Positions 25,695 to 33,162 of a stretch of 64,000 bases of DNA are shown in pieces. Below the pieces are notes generated by a model. The model saw only the letters and a list, made by a program, of their open reading frames with translations. It was not told the origin of the DNA and made no database searches. Location of the stretch: assembly GCF_023148685.1 (NCBI RefSeq), contig NZ_JAHXNL010000010.1:1-64000 (forward strand). The letters run 5' to 3'. The stretch is from Georgenia sp. EYE_87. Lineage in GTDB: Bacteria; Actinomycetota; Actinomycetes; Actinomycetales; Actinomycetaceae. Every line of letters starts with the position of its first letter. Within the stretch, counting starts at the first letter, position 1. A program made the position numbers and the translations under genes.

Positions 25695-25700
25695 TAGCGT
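25695..25700 (+). promoter_or_regulatory. leaderless -10 box for the acyltransferase
   Basis: TAGCGT ends 8 nt before ATG 25709. No convincing -35 box is found at standard spacing. Confidence 0.45.
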
Positions 25701-25708
25701 GGAAGGCC

Positions 25709-26899
25709 ATGGCCGCCACCCACGTCACGACAGCCACGCCGTCGGCTCCTCCTCCACGGCCCCTCGAGGGACCGGAGAACCGGGGGCCGTCGTCCGCCCG
25801 GCCGCGGCTCTACGCCATCGACGGTCTGCGGTTCCTGGCCGCTCTCGCCGTCGTCCTGTACCACTTCGCCGCGCGGTGGTCGCAGGTGTGGGGGGACGAG
25901 CCGGGGCACGTCTTCCCGGAGATCGGCCCCGTGCTGATCTACGGCGTGCTCGCGCCGGAGCTGTTCTTCGTCATCTCCGGCTTCGCGATCCTCATGACCG
26001 CGTGGGGGCGGGACGTCCCGCACGTCGTCGCCTCCCGCCTGGCGCGGCTGTACCCCTCGTACTGGATCGCGGTGATCGCCACGTCGGTCCTGCTCCTGTG
26101 GATCTGGCCGGCCGGCAAGGACATCAGCGTGGGCGAGGCGCTCGTGAACCTCACGATGTTCCAGGAGGCCTTCGGCGTCCGGCACGTCGACGGCGTGTAC
26201 TGGACCTTGTGGACCGAGCTCCGGTTCTACGCGCTCATGGTGCTGTTCGTCGCCTGGGGGATCACCCGGCGCCGTCTGCTCTGGGTGAGCGCGCTGTGGC
26301 CCCTCGCCGCGCAGGTGGCGCACGAGCTCCAGGTGCCCGTGCTGCAGGAGGTCCTCGTCGAGCAGTACGCCCCCTTCTTCGCCGGCGGCATGCTCATCTA
26401 CCTGATGCACCGCGAGGGCCAGTCGCGGACGGCCTGGCTGATCGTCGCCATGAACGCGGCGCTCGCGGTGCGCAACACCGTGCCGTGGCAGATGCACTCC
26501 GTGAGCACGAACACCGTCTTCACCCCGGACCCCTGGGTCCTGGGCACCCTGACCGCCGGGTGTTTCGCCCTCGTGGCGCTGCTGACGCTGACCCGGGTCC
26601 AGCGCCTGCGGTGGGCGTGGCTGCTGCCCGTCGGCGCCCTGACCTACCCGCTGTACCTCGTGCACGAGTTCTGGGGCTGGTGGCTGATCGACAACCTCGC
26701 CGCCCACGCCGACCGGTGGGTCGTCCTGGGGGCCGCTGTCGCCTTCTCCCTGGTCCTCGCGTGGCTCGTCCACCAGGCGGAGAAGCGGGTCGGGCCGCCG
26801 ATGCGGCGGTGGATCGAGCGCAAGTTGCGCCGTCGTCCCGCGGCACCTGACCGGGCGAGGGCGGGCGAGCGGCGGGATCGCGTGCCCGCCCCGGCCTGA
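25709..26899 (+). CDS. acyltransferase family 3 (OafA-like) membrane protein
   Basis: A 396-aa integral membrane O-acyltransferase. After a Pro-rich N-terminus it has RLYAIDGLRFLAALAVVLYHF with the family's conserved His, then FFVISGFAI and RLARLYPSYW, with about ten helices. Family members move acetyl or other acyl groups onto surface sugars or lipids. The C-terminal 30 residues are strongly basic and cytoplasmic. It stands alone, convergent with the CoA-binding protein gene; acetylating a nearby wall polymer is plausible but not shown. Confidence 0.88.
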   Translation: MAATHVTTATPSAPPPRPLEGPENRGPSSARPRLYAIDGLRFLAALAVVLYHFAARWSQVWGDEPGHVFPEIGPVLIYGVLAPELFFVISGFAILMTAWGRDVPHVVASRLARLYPSYWIAVIATSVLLLWIWPAGKDISVGEALVNLTMFQEAFGVRHVDGVYWTLWTELRFYALMVLFVAWGITRRRLLWVSALWPLAAQVAHELQVPVLQEVLVEQYAPFFAGGMLIYLMHREGQSRTAWLIVAMNAALAVRNTVPWQMHSVSTNTVFTPDPWVLGTLTAGCFALVALLTLTRVQRLRWAWLLPVGALTYPLYLVHEFWGWWLIDNLAAHADRWVVLGAAVAFSLVLAWLVHQAEKRVGPPMRRWIERKLRRRPAAPDRARAGERRDRVPAPA

Positions 26900-26906
26900 C
26901 GGCGGC

Positions 26907-26935
26907 GCACCGGCTCAGATGCCGAGAGCCGGTGC
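26907..26935. terminator. bidirectional terminator hairpin
   Basis: GCACCGGCT (26907-26915) pairs perfectly with AGCCGGTGC (26927-26935) around an 11-nt loop. It lies between the ends of the convergent acyltransferase and CoA-binding genes, covering the latter's stop codon. Confidence 0.5.
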
Positions 26936-27331
26936 CTCCATCGCCGGGCAGGTGTCCATGACGACGGCGAGGCCGGCCGCCGCGGCGCGCGCCGCGGCCG
27001 CCTCGTCGACCACGCCGAGCTGGAGCCACACCGCGCCGGCGCCGACGGCGATCGCCTGGTCCACGATGTCGCCGGCGAGCTCGGACCGCACGAAGACGTC
27101 GACGACGTCGATCCGGCCGGGCACGTCGGCGAGCGTGGCGTACCCCGTGGCGCCGTGGACCTCCTCCGCCCTCGGGTGGACCGGGGCGATCTCCATCCCG
27201 AGGTCGTCCCTCAGGTACCTCGCGATGCCGTAGGCGGTCCGGGTGGTGTTCCGGGACAGCCCGACCACCGCCCAGCGGCCGGGTGTGGTCAGGAGACGGC
27301 GGACGACGTCCGGGTCGTTCACGTGAGCCAT
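26915..27331 (-). CDS. CoA-binding protein (YccU-like)
   Basis: A 138-aa Rossmann-fold protein of the CoA_binding_2 family: WAVVGLSRNTTRTAYGIARYL near the N-terminus binds the nucleotide, followed by PVHPRAEEVHGATGYATLAD and VWLQLGVVDE. The precise role is unknown; members bind CoA and may report metabolic state. ATG 27331 gives the standard length. The longer open frame to 27940 is antisense to the next gene and is not used. Confidence 0.85.
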   Translation of the reverse strand: MAHVNDPDVVRRLLTTPGRWAVVGLSRNTTRTAYGIARYLRDDLGMEIAPVHPRAEEVHGATGYATLADVPGRIDVVDVFVRSELAGDIVDQAIAVGAGAVWLQLGVVDEAAAARAAAAGLAVVMDTCPAMEAPALGI

Positions 27332-27356
27332 GCCCCAAGCGAACCACGTCCGCTGA

Positions 27357-27362
27357 TACGTT
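27357..27362 (+). promoter_or_regulatory. -10 box before the short leader peptide
   Basis: TACGTT ends 6 nt before GTG 27369. That GTG opens an 11-codon frame (stop included) coupled to the large membrane protein gene, the same geometry as the other leaderless starts here. Confidence 0.45.
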
Positions 27363-27368
27363 CCACCA

Positions 27369-27401
27369 GTGCACGACGCCGTCGGGACCAGGGTCCCGTG
27401 A
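27369..27401 (+). CDS. putative 10-residue leader peptide MHDAVGTRVP
   Basis: The frame GTG to TGA encodes ten residues. Its stop (TGA, 27399-27401) overlaps the GTG of the membrane protein at 27398 in a GTGA junction, and the leaderless box lies 6 nt upstream. A ribosome finishing the peptide would re-start on the large gene. The peptide has no run of one amino acid that would suggest attenuation, so simple translational coupling is more likely. It may also be chance. Confidence 0.4.
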   Translation: MHDAVGTRVP

Positions 27402-29380
27402 CCTGGGGCGAGACCGTCCCGCCCGGTCTGGCGCTGTGGGCGTCGCTGGTGCTGCCGGGCTGGGCGTCCCTGCGTCTCCTCGGGGTCCGCGGGCTCGTCG
27501 CCCTCGCCGCGGCACCGGCGGTGACCACCGCGCTCGCCGGCGTTCTCGGACTGCTGTACCCGGTCCTCGAGGTCCGGTGGACCCTGCCCTCCGCCGTCGT
27601 CGGTGTGGCGGCCGGCGTGCTGGTCGCCGCCGCGGCCGGGTTCCTCCTCGGCACCGCGGCCCGGCGGAGCACGGACGAGCGCCATGCGCTCTGGCTGCCC
27701 CCGCCGCTGCCGGAGCGCTCGGCGGGCCTGCTGAGCGGCTCCCTCGCGCTGGCGGTCGCGCTGGTGTGCGTCCCGATGGCGGTGGGAATGTCGTCGCCCG
27801 ACTCGCCGGCGCAGGCCTGGGACGCGGTGTTCCACCTCAACGCGATCGGGTCGGTCCGCAGCACCGGGAACGCCTCCACCCTCGGTGGTCTCGCGGAGCT
27901 GTACGGCGGCCGGGCGGTGTACTACCCCGCGGTGTGGCACGCGATCGTGGCGGTCGCGCCCGGGTTCACCTCGGTGCCCGCCGCCGCCAGCACCGCCGCA
28001 CTGGTGGTCGGCGGGCCCGTCTGGCTGGTCGGTGTCGCCGCGTTCACCCGCGCGGTGCTGCCGGAGCGGGCGCTGCCCGCGCTGGTCGCCCCCGTCCTGG
28101 CCGCCACCTTCGTCGCCTTCCCGGTCGTGGTGCTCACCGTCCTCGCCCAGGAGCCGATGGGCCTGAGCCTCGCGCTCCTGCCCGGGGTTCTCGCGCTGCT
28201 CGTCGTGGCACTGAGAACCCGCTGGTTCTGGCCGGCGAAGGTCTCAGCGGCCCTCGCCCTCGCCCCGGCCGCGGCGGGCGTCGCGCTGGCGCACGGCTCG
28301 GGGGTGTTCTCGCTGCTCGTGCTCGGCGGGCTCCCGAGCGTGGTGATCCTCGTCCGGCAGGCACGCCAGGGCTGGGCCGCGGGGCGGCCGCGGGCCGTGC
28401 TGGCCGGCGTCGCGGTCGCCCTCGTCGTCACGGCGACCACCGTCACCCTGCTCGTCACCTTCCCGGCCTTCCTCGCGACCCTGTCCTACGAGCGCGCGGG
28501 TGCCGGGAGCTACCTGCCGGTCCTGGCCAGGCTCGTCACGGACACCCCGCAGGTCTACTGGTACGGGAAGGGTGCGGGGAATCTCGTGGTGAGTGCCCTC
28601 GCGATTATCGGGGCGGCCATGAGCGTTCGCGAGCAACGGCACCGGCACCTGGTGGCCGTCCTCGTCGTCGCCGCGGCCCTGGTCCTGCTCGCAGCCGGCC
28701 CGCCCGAGAACCCGCTGCGCGTGCTCACCGGGTTCTGGTACACGCAGGCGGCGCGCATCGCACCCCTCGTGGTCATCCCCGCGGTCGTGCTCGCGGCGGG
28801 CGCTCTCGCCGCGCTCGCCGAACGGCTCGACGCCGGCCTCCACGCCCGGGCGCGCGCGGTCCCGCCCTGGGCGGTGCCGGTCTCGCTGCTCCTCGTCGTC
28901 GTCATGCTCACCGCCGGGGCCCGGTGGGACCTGAAGGTGCGGATCACCGCCTCCGTGCACGATCCCGGTGCGATCGCCTGGGGCACCATGCTCGTCGACG
29001 ACGAGCTCGCCATGATCGAGCGCCTGCCGGAGCGCCTGCCCGAGGGCGCAGTCGTCCTCGGTGATCCGTTCAACGGCTCGGCCTACCTGCCCGCGCTCGC
29101 GGGCGTCGACGTCGTCTTCCCGCAGCTCGGCCCCCTGGGCGGCGAGGACCGTCGTCTGCTCGAGACGTCCTTCCGCGAGCTGCGCGACGACCCCGCCGTG
29201 TGCCGCGCGGTGGACGCCCTGGGCGTCACGCACGTCTACACGGACACCGCCGGCGCGGAGGACGGCGCCAAGGTGTCCGACCGCACCTCCGGTCTGCGGG
29301 AGGTCGACACCTCCGCCGGGTTCACGCTCGTCGACCGCGGGGGCACCGCGAGCGTGTGGCGGCTGACGGCCTGCTCGTAG
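27398..29380 (+). CDS. large multi-pass membrane protein, DUF6541-like (paralogue 1)
   Basis: A 660-aa protein with roughly 12-14 hydrophobic helices and a soluble C-terminal domain from about residue 525. Shared blocks with the genes at 50449 and 53386 are WDAVFHLNAIGS, GGLAELYG, YYPAVWHAIVA, GDPFNGSAYLPALAG and LGVTHVYTDT. This pattern resembles the actinobacterial DUF6541 family; the topology is like GT-C glycosyltransferases, but no proven activity is known. GTG 27398 is supported by the coupled leader. A role in sugar transfer from lipid-linked donors is inferred from fold and locus. Confidence 0.7.
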   Translation: MTWGETVPPGLALWASLVLPGWASLRLLGVRGLVALAAAPAVTTALAGVLGLLYPVLEVRWTLPSAVVGVAAGVLVAAAAGFLLGTAARRSTDERHALWLPPPLPERSAGLLSGSLALAVALVCVPMAVGMSSPDSPAQAWDAVFHLNAIGSVRSTGNASTLGGLAELYGGRAVYYPAVWHAIVAVAPGFTSVPAAASTAALVVGGPVWLVGVAAFTRAVLPERALPALVAPVLAATFVAFPVVVLTVLAQEPMGLSLALLPGVLALLVVALRTRWFWPAKVSAALALAPAAAGVALAHGSGVFSLLVLGGLPSVVILVRQARQGWAAGRPRAVLAGVAVALVVTATTVTLLVTFPAFLATLSYERAGAGSYLPVLARLVTDTPQVYWYGKGAGNLVVSALAIIGAAMSVREQRHRHLVAVLVVAAALVLLAAGPPENPLRVLTGFWYTQAARIAPLVVIPAVVLAAGALAALAERLDAGLHARARAVPPWAVPVSLLLVVVMLTAGARWDLKVRITASVHDPGAIAWGTMLVDDELAMIERLPERLPEGAVVLGDPFNGSAYLPALAGVDVVFPQLGPLGGEDRRLLETSFRELRDDPAVCRAVDALGVTHVYTDTAGAEDGAKVSDRTSGLREVDTSAGFTLVDRGGTASVWRLTACS

Positions 29381-29459
29381 GCACGGCCGCCCGCGTTATC
29401 GGACTGTGATCTTTGCCTCTGAGCGTCCGGTGGGCTTTATCGGACCGGGCCGGCCTCCC

Positions 29460-29465
29460 TAGCCT
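29460..29465 (+). promoter_or_regulatory. -10 box upstream of the CAP-domain gene
   Basis: TAGCCT lies 42 nt before ATG 29508, allowing a short leader with the GAGGAG ribosome site. Upstream, TTATCGGAC occurs twice (near 29397 and 29437). Confidence 0.4.
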
Positions 29466-29507
29466 CGACGGCGGTCCGGTACACCGACGCGAGGAGCAGA
29501 CGGGCAC

Positions 29508-30311
29508 ATGATCAAGCGAGCGGCTCTGGCCGCGGCAGGGCTGGCCGTAGGGATCGGGTTGGCCGCCGGCGTGTCCCAGGCCGCGATCGGGCCCGTCTCC
29601 CAGCTCACCACCGCCCACGTCTCCACGGCGGAGCAGGCGCCGAAGCCCAAGGAGGCGCTGGCCACCGCCACGCCCGCACCCCGGCCGGAGCCGACCGCCG
29701 CGACGCCTCAGGCCCCCGAGGAGCCCCCCGAGGAGCCGACCGAGGTCCCGGTCGCCGGCGAGGCGACCGGCGAGGCACCCGTCGAGCCCGAGGCCCCGGT
29801 GGAGGAGCCCGCCGCGGCCCCCGAGCCGGAGGCGCCGACCGAGGATACCGACGCCCCGGCTCCCGCTCCTGAGCCTGTGCCCGCCCCGGCGCCGGAGGCG
29901 CCGGACTCCGGCTCGTCCGCCACCGACCAGGGCTTCGACCAGCGCATGGTCGCCCTCATCAACGCCGAGCGTCAGGCGGCCGGCGTGGCGCCGCTGCAGT
30001 ACCAGGCCGGGCTGCGTGCGGGTGCGCTGGCGCACTCGAGCTGGATGGACGACAACGACTTCCAGCACGCCTCCGACGCCACGATGGACGCCGACACCGC
30101 GGTAGCGGGCTGCTCGGGCGGCTGGGCCGAGAACATCTACTGGGCGTCGGACACCGGGACGTCGCCCGAGGCGGCGATGAGCGCCTACATGGACTCGCCC
30201 GGGCACCGGGAGAACATCGTGCACCCAGACCTGCGCCACGTCGCGACCGGCACGGTCATGACCGACGGCGGGCTGTTCAACACGCAGCGGTTCAGCTTCG
30301 GCTGCGCCTGA
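29508..30311 (+). CDS. secreted CAP/SCP-domain protein
   Basis: A 267-aa exported protein. Residues 1-26 are a signal peptide. Residues about 45-140 are a Pro/Glu/Ala-rich linker of the wall-spanning type. Residues 145-267 are a CAP (SCP/PR-1) domain with MVALINAERQAAGVAPL, LAHSSWM, a WAENIYW segment and SPGHRENI. Two cysteines (in AVAGCSGG and FSFGCA) may form a disulfide. Bacterial CAP proteins are often extracellular, with roles in lipid or wall binding that are not settled. ATG 29508 has GAGGAG upstream. Confidence 0.88.
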   Translation: MIKRAALAAAGLAVGIGLAAGVSQAAIGPVSQLTTAHVSTAEQAPKPKEALATATPAPRPEPTAATPQAPEEPPEEPTEVPVAGEATGEAPVEPEAPVEEPAAAPEPEAPTEDTDAPAPAPEPVPAPAPEAPDSGSSATDQGFDQRMVALINAERQAAGVAPLQYQAGLRAGALAHSSWMDDNDFQHASDATMDADTAVAGCSGGWAENIYWASDTGTSPEAAMSAYMDSPGHRENIVHPDLRHVATGTVMTDGGLFNTQRFSFGCA

Positions 30312-30341
30312 CGGTCGGTCGGCGCCCCCGCACGACGAGCG

Positions 30342-31610
30342 CTACCCGGGCGTCCGCACGTCCGACGGCGTCAGCTCGCCGTCCCGCAGACGCTGGAAGA
30401 ACTGCGGGGCGAGGTCCTCGTCGAGGAGCACGGTCGACCCGATCGTGCCCGGTCGGTAGTCGAAGTCCGCGATCGGTGGCGCGCCCGTCACGCCGTCGGG
30501 GCCGGTGGCGTTGCGGAATGCCAGGGCCATGCGCCCGAGGTCGACGATGCCCGTGTCCGTGTCGGTGACCAGAGCCCCGGTGCCGGCCTCGACGAGCTGG
30601 ACGTGGTCGACCGGGTTGACGAGGGTGGCGGGCGCGGCGACCTCCCTCATCACCGCCCCGATCACCTGGCGCTGACGGTCCGCACGGCCGATGTCGCCGT
30701 TGGGGTCCGCGTAGCGCATCCGGGCGAACGCCAGGGCGGTGGGGCCGTCGGCGACCCGGCAGCCGGCCGTCCACCGCAGCCCGGAGAGCTCGTCGTCGAC
30801 GTCGTAGTCCAGGCACAGCTCCACGCCGCCCACCGCGTCGACAACCTCCTGGACCCCGCCCATCCCGATCTCGACGTAGTGGTCGACGGTCAGGCCGGTC
30901 AGCTGCTCCACCGTCTCCGCGAGCAGCGGCGGGCCACCCAGGGAGTAGGAGGTGTTGAGCTTCTCCGGGCCGTACCCGGGGATCTCGACGAGGGTGTCGC
31001 GCGGGAGCGAGACGAGGGCCGTCGGGCCGGAGTCCGGCACGTGCATCACCATGATGGTGTCGGAGCGCTGGCCCTCGGTCGCGTCCGCCACCGCGCCGTC
31101 GGCGCGGGAGTCGGAACCGGCGAGGAGGTAGGTCGTCCCCGCGGTGCCCGGAGCGCCGGTGAGCGCGTCGACGTGCTGGATCTTGCCGTTCGCCCAGATC
31201 AGCAGGCCGATCGGCCAGGCCAGCAGCACCACGAGCAGCACGCCGAGCAGCACCAGGCCCGGGCGGCGCCGCCTGCGCCGGCCCGTCGCGCTCGGGGCGG
31301 GCGGCGCCGGAGCCCGGACTGGGCGCCGGGGCGGCGCCGCCGTCGTCCCGGCGGAGGAGGGTTGCGCACCGCGCGGCGAGTACGAGGGCGGCGCGGCGTC
31401 GGGCGTGCGGCCGCGGCCGGCGGGGCGCTGAGCCGGTCGCGGCGCGGCCTCGGACGAACCGCGGGCCGGGCGTGCGTGCCGACGCGGATGGGCGGGCTGC
31501 GACGTCGGCTCGCGCGGACCGACCGGACGGGCGGTGCGCGGGTCCGGGCGGCTGCCGCCCGAGACGGGGCGGAAGCTGGGGGGCAGTTTCGCCCGCTCGT
31601 CCTCGCTCAT
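30342..31610 (-). CDS. LytR-CpsA-Psr family glycopolymer transferase
   Basis: A 422-aa protein with a 115-residue disordered Arg/Pro/Ala-rich cytoplasmic tail, one transmembrane helix at about 118-140, and an extracellular LCP domain. LCP residues are seen in LLAGSDSR, RSDTIMVMHV, SLPRDTLVEIPGYG and RMRYADPNGDIGRADRQRQ. The family moves polyprenyl-phosphate-linked polymers onto peptidoglycan or galactan. ATG 31610 has GGAGG close upstream. It follows a second LCP gene on the same strand after 97 bp, so they may be one operon. They are likely ligases for polymers made by this locus. Confidence 0.92.
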   Translation of the reverse strand: MSEDERAKLPPSFRPVSGGSRPDPRTARPVGPREPTSQPAHPRRHARPARGSSEAAPRPAQRPAGRGRTPDAAPPSYSPRGAQPSSAGTTAAPPRRPVRAPAPPAPSATGRRRRRRPGLVLLGVLLVVLLAWPIGLLIWANGKIQHVDALTGAPGTAGTTYLLAGSDSRADGAVADATEGQRSDTIMVMHVPDSGPTALVSLPRDTLVEIPGYGPEKLNTSYSLGGPPLLAETVEQLTGLTVDHYVEIGMGGVQEVVDAVGGVELCLDYDVDDELSGLRWTAGCRVADGPTALAFARMRYADPNGDIGRADRQRQVIGAVMREVAAPATLVNPVDHVQLVEAGTGALVTDTDTGIVDLGRMALAFRNATGPDGVTGAPPIADFDYRPGTIGSTVLLDEDLAPQFFQRLRDGELTPSDVRTPG

Positions 31611-31707
31611 GCCCCTCCACGTCTCGCTGGTCCCGGCCCCGCGCCGGCAGGGCGCCGTTCGTGCGCACGCCAGGGTAGCCCCGACACCTGTGCGACGGGG
31701 CCGGCCG

Positions 31708-32985
31708 TCACTTGGTGCACACCGGGATGGTCGGCTCGGGGGAGGGGGCGGCCGTGACCACGCCGTCGTCGGTCGGCTCCTCGGTGGGCGGCGAGGTCGG
31801 GTCGTCCGTCGCGGTCTCCGTCGGCTCGGGGACGGGCGCCTCTCCCGTGCCGGTCAGCGTCGCGTCGATGGGACGGTCCGCCTTGATATTCTCCCACATC
31901 TGCTCCGCGTCCACGGAGGGGACGACGCGCGGACCCGCCCAGTCGAAGGGCATGGTCGCGAAGCTGATCGCCCCGGGCTCGAGGCCGCGCAGCGAGTTGG
32001 CGAGACCCGCCATGGTCGGCAGGCCGCCGATGTACGGGCCGGTCGTCAGGGTGGACGTGGCGGCGTCGAGGAACTGGTAGAGCGCGGGCAGGTCGGTGAG
32101 GAGGTTCTTGCTCAGGGCCTCGCGGGCGATCGCCGCGACGAGCTCCTGCTGGCGGCCGATGCGCGAGATGTCGGAGCCGTCGCCGACCGTCTTTCGCGCG
32201 CGGGCGACCCCGAGCGCCTCGGTGCCGTCCAGCACCTGGCACCCGGCCGCCACCTGCAGCTGCGCGAACGGGTCGTCGATCGGCTCAGGGATGTAGAGGG
32301 GGACGCCGTCGAGCGCCTCCACGACGTTCTTGAACCCGGCGAAGTCCACGACCACGAAGTCGTCGATGAAGATGCCGGTCAGGTCCTCGACGGTCCGGAT
32401 CGTGCAGGCAGCCGCGGCGCCGACGTCGCCGGTCTCGCCACCGGTCTGGAAGGCCGAGTTGAACATCACGTCGTACTGCTCGGGCGTCTCGGTGCCGTCC
32501 GGGAGCCGGCAGGACGGGACGTCGACGAGGGTGTCGCGCGGGATCGAGACGACGTCGACGCGGGACCGGTCGGCGGAGACATGCGCGATCATCGTCGTGT
32601 CCGAACGCATGCCGGTGACCTCGCCGGCGGCGCCGGCGCCGTCGACGTCGCTCTCGCCCGCGCGCACGTCGGACCCCATGACCAGCAGGTTGATCGGCTG
32701 GCCCGCCTTGGAGTCGATCGGCTCGGCGGAGGCGACGGCGGAGGGGCGGTCGTCCCCGAGCAGATCGTCGATGTCGTGGCGGCCGATGTTGCCCTGCAGC
32801 TCGCTGTATGCGAAGGTCGCGCCGGACCCGAGGAACAGGGCCGCGGCCAGGGCGCCGACCCCGGTGCGGCGGAGCAGCCGGTGCCGCTCGAGCGTCCGGG
32901 CGTGCCGGGGAGACGTGAGCGGCTGCTCCGTCACGGCTCGCGTCAGGGACGCCCGGGGTCCGGGCGCGTTGGCATGTCTCGGCAC
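31708..32985 (-). CDS. LytR-CpsA-Psr family glycopolymer transferase, second copy
   Basis: A 425-aa LCP protein: transmembrane helix about residues 40-62, then LVMGSDVRAGE, RSDTTMIAHV, SIPRDTLVDVPSC, FNSAF and ARKTVGDGSDISRIGRQQE. It ends in a Thr/Pro/Glu-rich tail with a terminal PVCTK. Extra cysteines in the LCP domain (VPSCRL, AAACTIRT, AGCQVL) may pair outside the cell. GTG 32985 follows a TAGGAT box by 6 nt. It is divergent from the M23 peptidase gene. Confidence 0.92.
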   Translation of the reverse strand: MPRHANAPGPRASLTRAVTEQPLTSPRHARTLERHRLLRRTGVGALAAALFLGSGATFAYSELQGNIGRHDIDDLLGDDRPSAVASAEPIDSKAGQPINLLVMGSDVRAGESDVDGAGAAGEVTGMRSDTTMIAHVSADRSRVDVVSIPRDTLVDVPSCRLPDGTETPEQYDVMFNSAFQTGGETGDVGAAAACTIRTVEDLTGIFIDDFVVVDFAGFKNVVEALDGVPLYIPEPIDDPFAQLQVAAGCQVLDGTEALGVARARKTVGDGSDISRIGRQQELVAAIAREALSKNLLTDLPALYQFLDAATSTLTTGPYIGGLPTMAGLANSLRGLEPGAISFATMPFDWAGPRVVPSVDAEQMWENIKADRPIDATLTGTGEAPVPEPTETATDDPTSPPTEEPTDDGVVTAAPSPEPTIPVCTK

Positions 32986-32991
32986 GGTGTG

Positions 32992-32997
32992 ATCCTA
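32992..32997 (-). promoter_or_regulatory. leaderless -10 box for the LCP pair
   Basis: TAGGAT on the minus strand ends 6 nt before GTG 32985 and supports that unusual start codon. Confidence 0.5.
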
Positions 32998-33107
32998 CGG
33001 TTCGTTTCGACGACCCACGGTACAGGCGGCGCGGTCGCGCGCCGTACCCCTTCCCGGCGGGCGGCACGACGCTCCCGGGATTTCCGGACGTGCGGCGGAT
33101 CCTGCTC

Positions 33108-33113
33108 TAGGGT
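33108..33113 (+). promoter_or_regulatory. -10 box upstream of the M23 peptidase gene
   Basis: TAGGGT lies 49 nt before ATG 33163, leaving a leader of roughly 40 nt. No strong -35 is visible. Confidence 0.35.
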
Positions 33114-33162
33114 CGGCGGTGGACCAGCTCGGAGCCCCTCGGGGCGCACCTCGGGGGATCAC

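Noticed and set aside
31534-33162. N-terminal extension of the M23 peptidase frame by 543 codons
   Set aside because: The extension is antisense to two LCP genes; the signal peptide at 33163 marks the true start.
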